Shown piece after piece: positions 8,022-14,439 of a DNA stretch of 16,784 nt. This stretch comes from an archaeon. GTDB lineage: Archaea > Thermoproteota > Nitrososphaeria_A > Caldarchaeales > Wolframiiraptoraceae. Below the pieces are notes generated by a model, which saw nothing but the letters and a program-made list of their open reading frames with translations, was not told where the DNA came from and did not search any database. The stretch is from positions 1 to 16,784 of the forward strand of contig JAPDJZ010000161.1 of NCBI GenBank assembly GCA_029258815.1, written 5' to 3'. Position 1 is the first letter of the stretch. Each line of letters opens with the position of its first letter. The translations under genes were made by a program, and so were the position numbers.

Positions 8022-8045
8022 CCGCTCGGATGCTCTTACTAGGGC

Positions 8046-10550
8046 TTGAGCTCGGAGATCGGCAGGATCTTCACGAAGATGGCGTACATTCGCGGAAGCT
8101 TAATCAACATAGACTTGGACGGCGACGGGGCGTACGACGGCTTCTCGTTCAGGCTTAGGAATCCCCCCGTCCCCCTAGCGGGCAGGGTCGTTAGGATGAT
8201 CCTGCTCGTTGACGGCGAGCGCGTGGATGAGCGGAGGGTGTTCGTGAAGATCCGCGACGAGATCCGGAATCTCGCCGAGATCTCCTCAAGCAGCCCGTTG
8301 ACCTACCTCCCCGGGACCAGATCCGTCTTCATGGTGTTGCTGGGGAGGGGGCTCGAGGAGGGGCGCCATAGGATTCAGATAAGATCGTGGCTTGAAGGCT
8401 TCGAGGACATCTGGATCCCGCTCGAGTTCGAGGACGAGGTCGAGAGCGAGGAGGTGAAGCTCGAGCTTAGGAGGGATGAGGGCGCGGACTTCTCCCGGCC
8501 GATAATAATCTCGAGCAACTGCGCGTATGCCGTCCTCTCTAGGGCCGGCGACCCATCCGTCGAATGGTGTTGGATGGGCGTATCCTACGACATAGGTGGG
8601 CTATACGTTCCGCCGGCCAAGATCCTAGGCCCGATGAGGGTCGGGGTGGAGGCGGGAGGCAGGGCGGTGATGCTTAGTGAATGCGTTAAGCGCATGGTTC
8701 ATGGGCCAGGCTATATTCTAACCGAGCACGACCTCGATGGGCTGCGGATCACGAGAAGGACGTATTCCCCGCCCGGAAGGCCGGCTCTAATCCAGGATAT
8801 CGAGCTGGATGGGAAGGCGACGCTGATAGTCCGCGGGGTCGGCAACCTAATCCCCTATGGCCTGCTCGGCCTAACCCCGAGCTCGGTAAAGGTGTTCTAC
8901 GATAAGCGCGTTAATGGACTCGTCTTCTGGTCCAGAGATCTGGGATACTACGGCGCGATAGGGTGCTCGGGCAAGCTCATCTCCTACACCCTCGACGGAT
9001 ACTCGGACGTAGCCGAGATAACGCTTCCGGCTCCGAGGTTCGAGCTAGCCTACTCCGCGGATAAGCCTGTGAGGGTGGTCGTCTCGGGAAGCCCATGCGA
9101 CCTCGAAGACGCGCTAAGCCAGGCGGCCGCGGGCCTAAAGAAATCGGACCTCTCCCACACGATACTGCACTACGTCACATATCTCAATAAGACGACTGCT
9201 CTGGAGACCGACGACCCGGAGCTCAACTCGGCGTTCAAGCTCGGCAAGCTCTCGCTATTCTACCTAATCCTCAGGCATCCGGAGCTAGGGTCGGGGATAA
9301 TGGCCGGGCTTCCGAGGTTCCCGACCTTCTGGGGAAGGGACTTGGGCTGGACCCTCCAGGCCATGATAAACATATCCGAGTGGGATATTGTGAGGGAGTC
9401 TCTTGAGAACGTCCTGAATAGGATGCGTGATGGCGAGATACCCATGATAATAGGCGGCAGGGGCTTCCTCCACTCGACGAGCTACGGCTCGGCGGACGCC
9501 ACCCTCTACTACCCCTGGCTAATAAGGGAGTACGTCATGGGATCAGGGGACAGGCAGTTTCTCGAGAAATGGTATCCGAAGGTCGTGGAGATGGTTGAGT
9601 GGGGGTTTGGAAGAGACTCGGACGGGGATGGGCTGCTAGATCACGGCCCCTCGACTACGGGCTTTCTGCCGGTGCCGGATACGACTTGGATGGATCACAT
9701 AGATAGGGGGAAGAGCGCGATAGAGGTTCAGGCTCTCTGGGTGAAGGCTCTGGAGTCGGCATCCGATCTAGCTGAGTTGGTGGGGGACGGGGAGCGCTCT
9801 AAGAGCTGGCGCGAGAAAGCCTCCGAGCTGAAATCCATCATCGTTAAGAGATATTGGAATCCGGTCGAGGAGTACTTCTACGATACCATAAGGCCGAGCG
9901 GCGAGCCCGATCCCAGCGTGAGGCCGAACGCCCTCGTCCCCATAATGCTCGGCTACGTGGATAGGGAGAGGGCCCTCAAAGCCCTCTCAAGGGCGTCTAA
10001 ACCCGATATGACGACGCCTTGGGGCGTAAGGACGCTATCATCCCTCGACCCGAAATACGATCCGAAGGCGTATCACGATGGATGCGTCTGGCCCCTGGTT
10101 ACCGGATGGGCGGCGGCGGCCAACCTGCGCTACGGCAGGATCGAGGAAGCCTTCAACCTCATCAAGATCATGGCCGGACAGATACTAAACGAGGCCGGGA
10201 TGTACGCCGAGCTCTACCGGGGGGACAGGGAGGAGTCGTTCAACGCGTGCATACTCCAGGCGTGGAGCATAGCATCTTACATAAACTCCCTCTTCGGGCT
10301 CCTGGGGATGGAGAGAAACGCCTTGGAGAGGTCCCTGAAAATTTCCCCGAGTATTCCCGGCGAGCTGACGAACATGACCCTGAAGAGGATCAGGCTCGGA
10401 GACTCGAACCTAACCATAACGATAAACAGGCTCATCGAAAAGATCTCAATCCACCACCTGAAGGGCCTGTCCCCGATAAAGGTGATGGTAGCGGGGGAGG
10501 AGGAGGCGATCGAGCCGGGTGAAACCGCCAGCTTCCCCATCCCCACGTGA
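8046..10550 (+). CDS. Glycogen debranching enzyme-like glycoside hydrolase
   Basis: This 834-residue protein has a beta-rich N-terminal half (to about 370) and an (alpha/alpha)6-barrel catalytic half resembling amylo-alpha-1,6-glucosidases (GDE_C). Barrel signatures are FWGRDLGWTL (428-437), the equivalent of WGRD in the family, SADATLYYPWLIREY (482-496), DSDGDGLLDH (524-533), TWMDH (547-551), SAIEVQALW (557-565), RPNALVP (626-632), GVRTLSSLDPKY (660-671), YHDGCVWPLVTG (676-687), and AELYRGD with CILQAWS near the end. It is expected to hydrolyse alpha-glucosidic branch points of a storage or external alpha-glucan; exact linkage is not certain. There is no signal peptide, so it is probably cytosolic. 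Two Asp-rich loops, DLDGDGAYD (23-31) and DSDGDGLLD (524-532), look like calcium sites. The TTG start fits a leaderless transcript; an ATG at 8079 is the alternative. It stands alone, divergent from tes. Confidence 0.8.
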   Translation: MSSEIGRIFTKMAYIRGSLINIDLDGDGAYDGFSFRLRNPPVPLAGRVVRMILLVDGERVDERRVFVKIRDEIRNLAEISSSSPLTYLPGTRSVFMVLLGRGLEEGRHRIQIRSWLEGFEDIWIPLEFEDEVESEEVKLELRRDEGADFSRPIIISSNCAYAVLSRAGDPSVEWCWMGVSYDIGGLYVPPAKILGPMRVGVEAGGRAVMLSECVKRMVHGPGYILTEHDLDGLRITRRTYSPPGRPALIQDIELDGKATLIVRGVGNLIPYGLLGLTPSSVKVFYDKRVNGLVFWSRDLGYYGAIGCSGKLISYTLDGYSDVAEITLPAPRFELAYSADKPVRVVVSGSPCDLEDALSQAAAGLKKSDLSHTILHYVTYLNKTTALETDDPELNSAFKLGKLSLFYLILRHPELGSGIMAGLPRFPTFWGRDLGWTLQAMINISEWDIVRESLENVLNRMRDGEIPMIIGGRGFLHSTSYGSADATLYYPWLIREYVMGSGDRQFLEKWYPKVVEMVEWGFGRDSDGDGLLDHGPSTTGFLPVPDTTWMDHIDRGKSAIEVQALWVKALESASDLAELVGDGERSKSWREKASELKSIIVKRYWNPVEEYFYDTIRPSGEPDPSVRPNALVPIMLGYVDRERALKALSRASKPDMTTPWGVRTLSSLDPKYDPKAYHDGCVWPLVTGWAAAANLRYGRIEEAFNLIKIMAGQILNEAGMYAELYRGDREESFNACILQAWSIASYINSLFGLLGMERNALERSLKISPSIPGELTNMTLKRIRLGDSNLTITINRLIEKISIHHLKGLSPIKVMVAGEEEAIEPGETASFPIPT

Positions 10551-10599
10551 AACCCAAAACGCCCTCCAACCCATCAAAAAGCAAAACATAAGATAATGA

Positions 10600-10696
10600 T
10601 GCTCCGGCCGGGATTTGAACCCGGGTCACGGGCTCGAGAGGCCCGCATACTTGACCGGACTATAGTCGGCGCCCGTCTCTCGGGCTCTACCGGAGC
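10600..10696 (-). tRNA. tRNA-Glu(CTC) with an intron in the D-arm
   Basis: The acceptor stem GCTCCGG/CCGGAGC pairs perfectly (10696-10690 with 10607-10601) and the discriminator is A (10600). The T-arm is CCGGG-TTCAAAT-CCCGG. The anticodon stem is CGGGC/GCCCG with loop CTCTCGA, giving anticodon CTC (10638-10636). Between T8-A9-G10 and the rest of the D-arm lie 22 extra bases. When they are removed, G10-T11-A12-T13 pairs with G22-T23-A24-T25 (two wobbles), a normal archaeal tRNA-Glu of 75 nt. CCA is not encoded. A weak ATTTAG element about 27 nt upstream could be the promoter. Confidence 0.92.
10665..10686 (-). other. Non-canonical 22-nt BHB intron of tRNA-Glu (after position 10)
   Basis: Exon 1 ends CGGT-AG and the intron begins with A, giving a 3-nt bulge cut after its second base. 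The intron ends GCCG-AC and exon 2 begins with T, giving the matching 3-nt bulge. CGGT pairs with GCCG as the 4-bp central helix (one wobble). Inside, GCCCG/CGGGC forms a 5-bp hairpin with loop AGAGA. An outer helix is missing, so this is the relaxed form often seen for introns outside the anticodon loop. The symmetry of both cut sites makes the boundaries convincing. Confidence 0.82.
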
Positions 10697-10774
10697 AGCG
10701 CATGGCCGGAGCGGCTAAATGTGAGCTACGGTCGTATGAATACTCTTCGGTAGTTTAGTTGGGCATGCTTTGCA

Positions 10775-10783
10775 TATATATTA
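10775..10783 (+). promoter_or_regulatory. TATA box of the HTH-LAGLIDADG gene
   Basis: TATATATTA predicts transcription near 10804-10806. This excludes the upstream GTG at 10785 as start and favours the ATG at 10815, which has GGAAGG 3 nt before it. Confidence 0.55.
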
Positions 10784-10814
10784 GGTGGTTTGCGGCAGCT
10801 CGATTGGAAGGTTC

Positions 10815-11879
10815 ATGAGAAGAAGAGGTGAAAGAATAATCGAGCCTAGGGTCTTAGTAGATGCAAGCTCACTTATCGAGGAAGCTAAGAAAAAGCTAGG
10901 GATAAGTTATGAAGGTCTCGCAAAAAAGTTGGGAATATCTAAGACCACCTTACTCGATTACAAATCTGAAAGAGCGCTAATCCCCCTCAGCATTTACAAC
11001 TCATTAAGGCGCATAGTAAAAGAGCATTCTGACGCCTCAGGAATCTTTTCACCATACTGGGGACAGCGTAAAGGGGGGCTGGTATCGGGAAAGAAGACTC
11101 GTTTAAGTAGAAGTAAAGCCAAGGCTATGGCCCTTAAGAGCCATCTGGTAAGAAAAGCCAAGAGAGAACATTTAATTTCTGAACTAGCAAGGGAGCTTCA
11201 AAACAATAAGCCAGCCCTCCTCGCCGAGTTTGTGGGCAGAATGCTAGGAGACGGAAGTATAAGCAAGTTCCCGAAATATCTCTCCTCAGAATACGAGAGT
11301 CATGAGAGGATGCGAGAATTGGTAAAGGAGCTTTTCAATTATGAACCCAGAACCGTTAAGCGTGGGCGATATTATGAGACTAGGTTGAGAAGAATCAGCG
11401 TTCAGGTTTTACGTAAGCTCGGCATACCGCTCGGAAAGAAATCTATAACAAATCCTCATATCCCGTCCTCTATCCTCAAATCCGATAAGAGGGAAGTTAT
11501 CAAAGCACTAATCCGAGGATATTTCGATGACGAGGCATACGTCTCGAGAACTAGAATTGAGGTAAGCGCGGCGGTAAGGATACGCGATGCGGAGACATGT
11601 AAACTCTTAAAAGAGAGGTTCAAAGGTAGGAAAAGCATTAGCGTCAAGCTAGCGTCCAAGGCTCTGAAGACATTCAAACCTCCGAGATCGAATATACTAG
11701 GAGGCATCAGACTCTTACTAAGCAAGCTCGGTATTCGCGCCAAGCTTAAATGCGTGAGAGTTCTTTTCAACCAAGCTTCCGCCAGTGTTGAGTGGAAGTT
11801 AATAATATCGGGAGACGATTTCCACAAAGCATTAGAGAGCAGCTTACTATCACGCTGGAAAAGAAGAACGAAACCATAA
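10815..11879 (+). CDS. Free-standing HTH-LAGLIDADG protein (probable homing endonuclease)
   Basis: This 354-residue basic protein has an N-terminal helix-turn-helix (about 28-55, YEGLAKKLGISKTTLLDYK), then WGQRKGGLVSGKKT and a Lys/Arg-rich stretch. Two LAGLIDADG-type motifs follow: LLAEFVGRMLGDGSI (135-149, acidic D146) and ALIRGYFDDEAYV (231-243, acidic D238/D239). Both motifs keep an acidic residue where the metal-binding catalytic Asp is expected, so nuclease activity is plausible. A LAGLIDADG-derived DNA-binding regulator is the main alternative. It is not inside another gene. It lies in an AT-richer segment directly beside the intron-containing tRNA-Glu and has its own promoter, which points to a mobile gene inserted next to a tRNA. 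The ATG at 10815 is chosen from the TATA box position; a GTG at 10785 would add ten residues. Confidence 0.8.
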   Translation: MRRRGERIIEPRVLVDASSLIEEAKKKLGISYEGLAKKLGISKTTLLDYKSERALIPLSIYNSLRRIVKEHSDASGIFSPYWGQRKGGLVSGKKTRLSRSKAKAMALKSHLVRKAKREHLISELARELQNNKPALLAEFVGRMLGDGSISKFPKYLSSEYESHERMRELVKELFNYEPRTVKRGRYYETRLRRISVQVLRKLGIPLGKKSITNPHIPSSILKSDKREVIKALIRGYFDDEAYVSRTRIEVSAAVRIRDAETCKLLKERFKGRKSISVKLASKALKTFKPPRSNILGGIRLLLSKLGIRAKLKCVRVLFNQASASVEWKLIISGDDFHKALESSLLSRWKRRTKP

Positions 11880-12071
11880 TTTATAACGCCTTGGATATGA
11901 CCATCAACATATGCCAAGATGCCGGATTTTTGCGAGTCGTGATGAGCATTTAGAAATAGGTCTTCGATTTGGGATTTTGTGAGGACTTTGCTATTCTTCA
12001 GAGGTTTAAACCACAAATCGCTTTACAGTTCCAGTTCAAGATATATCTCCGCATAGGTTTAGGGCGCCCGA
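11880..12071. other. AT-rich spacer of the homing-endonuclease island
   Basis: No recognisable gene lies here. Composition resembles the preceding HTH-LAGLIDADG gene until about 12060, where GC-rich DNA resumes at AGGGCGCCCG. On the minus strand a TTG at 12016 opens a 186-codon frame running back into the upstream gene as antisense. A TATATA element (12041-12046) lies about 27 nt before that TTG, but the overlapping portion reads like a Leu/Ser-rich shadow, so it is not called as a gene. Confidence 0.5.
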
Positions 12072-12102
12072 GCCTTGAGGAATTTTTAAGTATTCTCGAG
12101 GC
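12072..12102 (+). promoter_or_regulatory. Inverted repeat flanking the TATA box of the flavin reductase gene
   Basis: GCCTTGAGGA (12072-12081) and TTCTCGAGGC (12093-12102) pair over 10 bp with two wobbles. They enclose ATTTTTAAGTA, which contains the best TATA candidate (TTTTTAA, 12083-12089) for the downstream gene. Arms placed symmetrically around a TATA box suggest a repressor operator. The predicted start near 12113 leaves a leader of about 52 nt. Confidence 0.4.
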
Positions 12103-12164
12103 CGTGGAGAGGGAGCGGTTATAGGTTTCCAGATCTCTCCTAACATGGGGGTGCTGGAGGACTT

Positions 12165-12713
12165 ATGGGCGTGAAGGTCGATGTCATGGACGACTTCTAT
12201 AAGCTTCTTCATCCCTGCCTGGCGGTTTTCGTGGTATCGGCGTCGGCTGGCGGCAGGCCCAACGTCATGACCTGTGCTTGGAATATGCCGGTTAGCGAGG
12301 ATCCTCCCATGGTGGCTGTAGCCCTTGGCGAGGAGAGCTATACGGGGGAGCTCATTCGGGAGTCCCGGGAGTTTACGGTGAATATTCCGGGCGAGCGATT
12401 GTTGAAGGCTTTATGGGTTTGCGGGACGCGGAGCGGTAGGAGGGCGGATAAGTTTAGGCTCGCCGGGCTTACGCCGCGCCCCGCTAGGAGGGTTAAGCCC
12501 CCGATCATAGATGAGTGCATGGGGCATCTCGAGTGCAGGCTTAGCAAGAGCGTGGAGGCCGGCGAGTGCACGCTATTCATCGGAGAAGTTCTGGAGGCTT
12601 ACGCATCTGAGGAATTTTTCAGGAACGGCGTATGGGACGTTCGAGCCGCCTCGCTCCCGCTTCACCTCGGCGGCAGGCTCTTCGCGATCCCAAGCCGGGT
12701 CGTTAAGCCTTAG
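12165..12713 (+). CDS. Flavin reductase-like FMN-binding protein
   Basis: This 182-residue protein has the flavin reductase-like split-barrel pattern: a short N-terminal helix (FYKLLHPCLAVFVVSAS), then GGRPNVMTCAWNMPVSEDPPMVAVALG (32-58), where the backbone binds FMN, followed by ESYTGELIRESREFTVNIPG and a C-terminal LEAYASEEFFRNGVWDV segment with the final IPS. Relatives reduce flavins with NAD(P)H or carry FMN in small electron-transfer proteins such as flavoredoxin. The exact partner is not evident. The ATG at 12165 is set by a strong GGAGG 4 nt upstream. A nine-codon upstream frame (ATG 12145 to TGA 12174) overlaps the start in another frame. The gene appears monocistronic. Confidence 0.85.
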   Translation: MGVKVDVMDDFYKLLHPCLAVFVVSASAGGRPNVMTCAWNMPVSEDPPMVAVALGEESYTGELIRESREFTVNIPGERLLKALWVCGTRSGRRADKFRLAGLTPRPARRVKPPIIDECMGHLECRLSKSVEAGECTLFIGEVLEAYASEEFFRNGVWDVRAASLPLHLGGRLFAIPSRVVKP

Positions 12714-12735
12714 CCCCCGGAGGGAGGATTAGAAG

Positions 12736-12743
12736 CTTATAAG
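12736..12743 (+). promoter_or_regulatory. TATA box of the sppA-like gene
   Basis: CTTATAAG is centred about 30 nt before the ATG at 12770, so the transcript would start only a few bases before that ATG. This excludes the upstream GTG at 12743, which overlaps the box. Confidence 0.55.
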
Positions 12744-12769
12744 TGGGTCTACGAGGAAGATTTTCGGGG

Positions 12770-13732
12770 ATGAAGCTTGGCTGGTGGCTTTGGCTCATCA
12801 TAGGCGTCGTCGTAGGCTCCCTGCTGTCCTCGGCGATCCTGTTAACGGCGTTCAGGTCTCCGGCTGGCGGAGCGGGCTACGTCGCGCTAGTCCCCCTCTC
12901 CGGAACCATAAGCTACTCGGAGTCTCCGCTGGCGATCTTCTCCGGCGAGGCGCTCACCCCGGATAAGGCTAGGGAGCTCTTCGAGAAGGTTGAGTCGGAT
13001 CCCCACGCGAAGGCCGTCGTCCTCGTCATCAATAGCCCGGGCGGAAGCGCCGCCGCCTCGGAGGAGATCTACCAGATGGTTAAGAAGCTGGCCGGGGAGA
13101 GGGTCGTCGTAGCCTACATCGCGGAGTACGGCGCCTCGGGAGGCTACTACATCGCCCTTCCAGCGGATAGGATAATCGCCTCGCCTCACGCGCTAACCGG
13201 ATCCGTCGGAGCGGTCTCCCTCGTGATAAACTTCGCGGAGCTTATGGATAAGCTCGGGATAAGGGCCGAAACCTTCAAGAGCGGAAGGCTGAAGGACGTC
13301 GGGAGCGCTTGGAGGCCCATGACCCCGGAGGAGCGAAGGCTGATGCAGGACATGGTGGACTCGATCGCGGAGATCTTCGAGAGGAGGGTGAGGGAGTCTA
13401 GGGGAGATAAGATCAGGGATTGGGAGGGGGTTCTGACGGCTAGGCCGTTCCTCGGAGCCGAAGCGGTCGAAATCGGCCTCGTGGATGAGACCGGAAGCCT
13501 AGAGGACGCGGTTAAAGAAGCGAGAGAACTCGCGGGCCTCCCCGAATACGCTCCAACCCGGTGGATAAAGCCTAGAAAGCCCTCCCTCCTCGACCTCCTG
13601 TTCGGAGGCGGCGAATCGGGAAGCATGAAGCTAAGCTACGAGGTGTTGATGATGTGGCCGCTACCCACGATCATCAGCCCCGAAGACATCATAAGGGCGA
13701 GACCGGGAATCTACTGCGCACAAACGCCATAG
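12770..13732 (+). CDS. sppA: Membrane-anchored S49 family peptidase (signal peptide peptidase SppA-like)
   Basis: This 320-residue protein begins with one hydrophobic span (about 5-27), an N-terminal anchor, and then carries the archaeal-length SppA protease domain. Visible family motifs are INSPGGS (87-93), YGASGGYY (120-127) with nucleophile Ser123, TGSVGAV (143-149), and FKSGRLKDVGS (169-179) with general base Lys175. The Ser-to-Lys spacing of 52 equals that known for short archaeal and Bacillus SppA enzymes. These peptidases degrade signal peptides and other membrane-associated peptides, outside the membrane. The C-terminal 50 residues (LLDLLFGGGESGS onward) are less conserved. The ATG at 12770 is preferred over the GTG at 12743 because the TATA box overlaps the latter. 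The gene has its own promoter. Confidence 0.92.
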   Translation: MKLGWWLWLIIGVVVGSLLSSAILLTAFRSPAGGAGYVALVPLSGTISYSESPLAIFSGEALTPDKARELFEKVESDPHAKAVVLVINSPGGSAAASEEIYQMVKKLAGERVVVAYIAEYGASGGYYIALPADRIIASPHALTGSVGAVSLVINFAELMDKLGIRAETFKSGRLKDVGSAWRPMTPEERRLMQDMVDSIAEIFERRVRESRGDKIRDWEGVLTARPFLGAEAVEIGLVDETGSLEDAVKEARELAGLPEYAPTRWIKPRKPSLLDLLFGGGESGSMKLSYEVLMMWPLPTIISPEDIIRARPGIYCAQTP

Positions 13733-13836
13733 GCAAACCCGCCGACCCTATCAATAACCGCCTTTAGCCCAGAAAGTCAACCGCGAATAACGTAATTCGC
13801 AAAAGGCCGTTTAGACGGAGATGGGGATGCCGTGTA

Positions 13837-13932
13837 TGGGCCCGGAGGGATTCGAACCCTCGACCTTCCGGTCTCCGAGCAGAACATAACGCGTATCAGC
13901 CGGACGCTCCGACCAGGCTGAGCTACGGGCCC
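13837..13932 (-). tRNA. tRNA-Ile(GAT) with anticodon-loop intron
   Basis: The acceptor stem is GGGCCCG/CGGGCCC (13932-13926 with 13844-13838), with discriminator A (13837). The D-arm begins TAGCTCAGCCTGG and the T-arm is GAGGG-TTCGAAT-CCCTC. The anticodon stem TCCGG/CCGGA encloses CTGATA and, after a 21-nt intron, A. The anticodon is GAT (13897-13895). No CCA is encoded. Spliced length is 75 nt. Confidence 0.95.
13873..13893 (-). other. Canonical 37/38 BHB intron of tRNA-Ile
   Basis: The 21-nt intron fits a complete BHB: exon bases CTGA pair with intron bases TCGG as the 4-bp central helix (one wobble), the bulges are TA^C and AG^A with cuts after the second base, the outer helix is the anticodon stem, and the inner helix is GCG/TGC (one wobble). 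Confidence 0.88.
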
Positions 13933-13958
13933 TCCATCCACCGCTATTATAGCCTTTC

Positions 13959-13966
13959 TATTATAC
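13959..13966 (-). promoter_or_regulatory. TATA box of tRNA-Ile
   Basis: The minus strand reads GTATAATA, centred about 27 nt before position 13936, just ahead of the mature 5' end at 13932. Confidence 0.55.
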
Positions 13967-14005
13967 TTGACGCTCGGCTCCCGAATCCGAGAACATCGAG
14001 GAAAC

Positions 14006-14013
14006 CATTAAAG
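14006..14013 (+). promoter_or_regulatory. TATA-like element of tRNA-Arg
   Basis: CATTAAAG lies about 40 nt before the mature 5' end at 14051, which would give a leader of roughly 10-14 nt. It is a moderate match to the archaeal TATA consensus. Confidence 0.35.
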
Positions 14014-14050
14014 CATGTAGGCTAAGGCATTCTAGCTGGAGGAGTAAAAG

Positions 14051-14125
14051 GGGCCCGTGGCCTAGCATGGATGGGGCGCCGGCCTGCGGAGCCGGAGGTC
14101 CCGGGTTCGAATCCCGGCGGGCCCA
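14051..14125 (+). tRNA. tRNA-Arg(GCG)
   Basis: This is a 75-nt uninterrupted cloverleaf: acceptor GGGCCCG/CGGGCCC, D-stem GCCT/GGGC, anticodon stem CCGGC/GCCGG with loop CTGCGGA (anticodon GCG at 14086-14088), T-arm CCGGG-TTCGAAT-CCCGG, and discriminator A. It is the only tRNA in the window without an intron, and it lies between two minus-strand tRNAs. Confidence 0.96.
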
Positions 14126-14246
14126 TTCACCTGATGTCTGGATAAAACCTTGATCATCGCTTAGCGGTTTTCAGCCGTGGAGCCGGGTTCCTCGCTGAAC
14201 TTAGCTGTAAGCCGAGGTCGGGGAGTATCGAGGATAGGGGAGCGTG

Positions 14247-14349
14247 TGCCGGGGCCGGGATTCGAACCCGGGACAACGGGGATGCACCCTCCGACCAGCC
14301 GGATGAGGATTATGAGCCCCGCACTCTAACCAGGCTGAGTTACCCCGGC
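14247..14349 (-). tRNA. tRNA-Met(CAT), probably elongator, with anticodon-loop intron
   Basis: The acceptor is GCCGGGG/CCCCGGC (14349-14343 with 14254-14248), with discriminator A (14247). The D-stem is ACTC/GAGT, the anticodon stem CGGGG/CCCCG, and the T-arm CCGGG-TTCGAAT-CCCGG. Anticodon CAT is at 14314-14312. Removing about 28 nt after A37 leaves 75 nt. The body resembles archaeal elongator Met and lacks initiator traits. A tRNA-Ile decoding AUA (modified CAT) is a less likely alternative. Confidence 0.9.
14283..14310 (-). other. Intron of tRNA-Met (boundaries uncertain by about 1 nt)
   Basis: Cutting at 37/38 removes 28 nt (14310-14283) and gives loop CTCATAT. Shifting by one gives CTCATAA. 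The intron has an inner helix ATCCTC/GAGGGT. Only a 3-bp central helix (CAT with GTG) can be drawn between candidate bulges AAT and CAT, so the motif is weaker than in the other two tRNAs. Confidence 0.65.
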
Positions 14350-14371
14350 CTCCATCGTTAGAGAGTTCCGT

Positions 14372-14384
14372 TTTTTATTTAAGC
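14372..14384 (-). promoter_or_regulatory. TATA box of tRNA-Met
   Basis: The minus strand reads CTTAAATAAAAAA. The box centre lies about 27 nt before position 14353, just ahead of the tRNA 5' end at 14349. On the plus strand the same bases (TTTATTTAAG) might serve the divergent IMP dehydrogenase gene. Confidence 0.6.
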
Positions 14385-14439
14385 CTGACTTGGGCTATTT
14401 ACGCTTTCGGGCATCCTCGAACCCTTTCTTTATCGGTTA

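Noticed and set aside
10019..10522. 167-codon plus-strand frame inside the glycosidase gene
   Set aside because: Low-complexity Arg/Gly/Glu-rich translation, fully inside a well-supported gene in another frame.
10668..12070. GGCGCCCG present in tRNA-Glu and again at 12063-12070, as possible island boundaries
   Set aside because: Eight bases in GC-rich DNA can recur by chance and the copy does not extend into a tRNA fragment, so no attachment site is claimed.
12145..12174. Nine-codon upstream frame overlapping the flavin reductase start
   Set aside because: Very short and could be chance; no sign of a peptide or attenuator structure strong enough to claim regulation.
13186..13626. 146-codon antisense frame in sppA
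   Set aside because: Ser/Leu-rich mirror of a GC-rich coding strand, with no recognisable motifs.
13783..13800. Hairpin GCGAAT-aacgta-ATTCGC after sppA
   Set aside because: Short stem without a T-rich tract on either strand close enough for a confident terminator call.
14126..14246. Spacer between tRNA-Arg and tRNA-Met inspected for a C/D box or other small RNA
   Set aside because: No paired C and D boxes or convincing fold seen.
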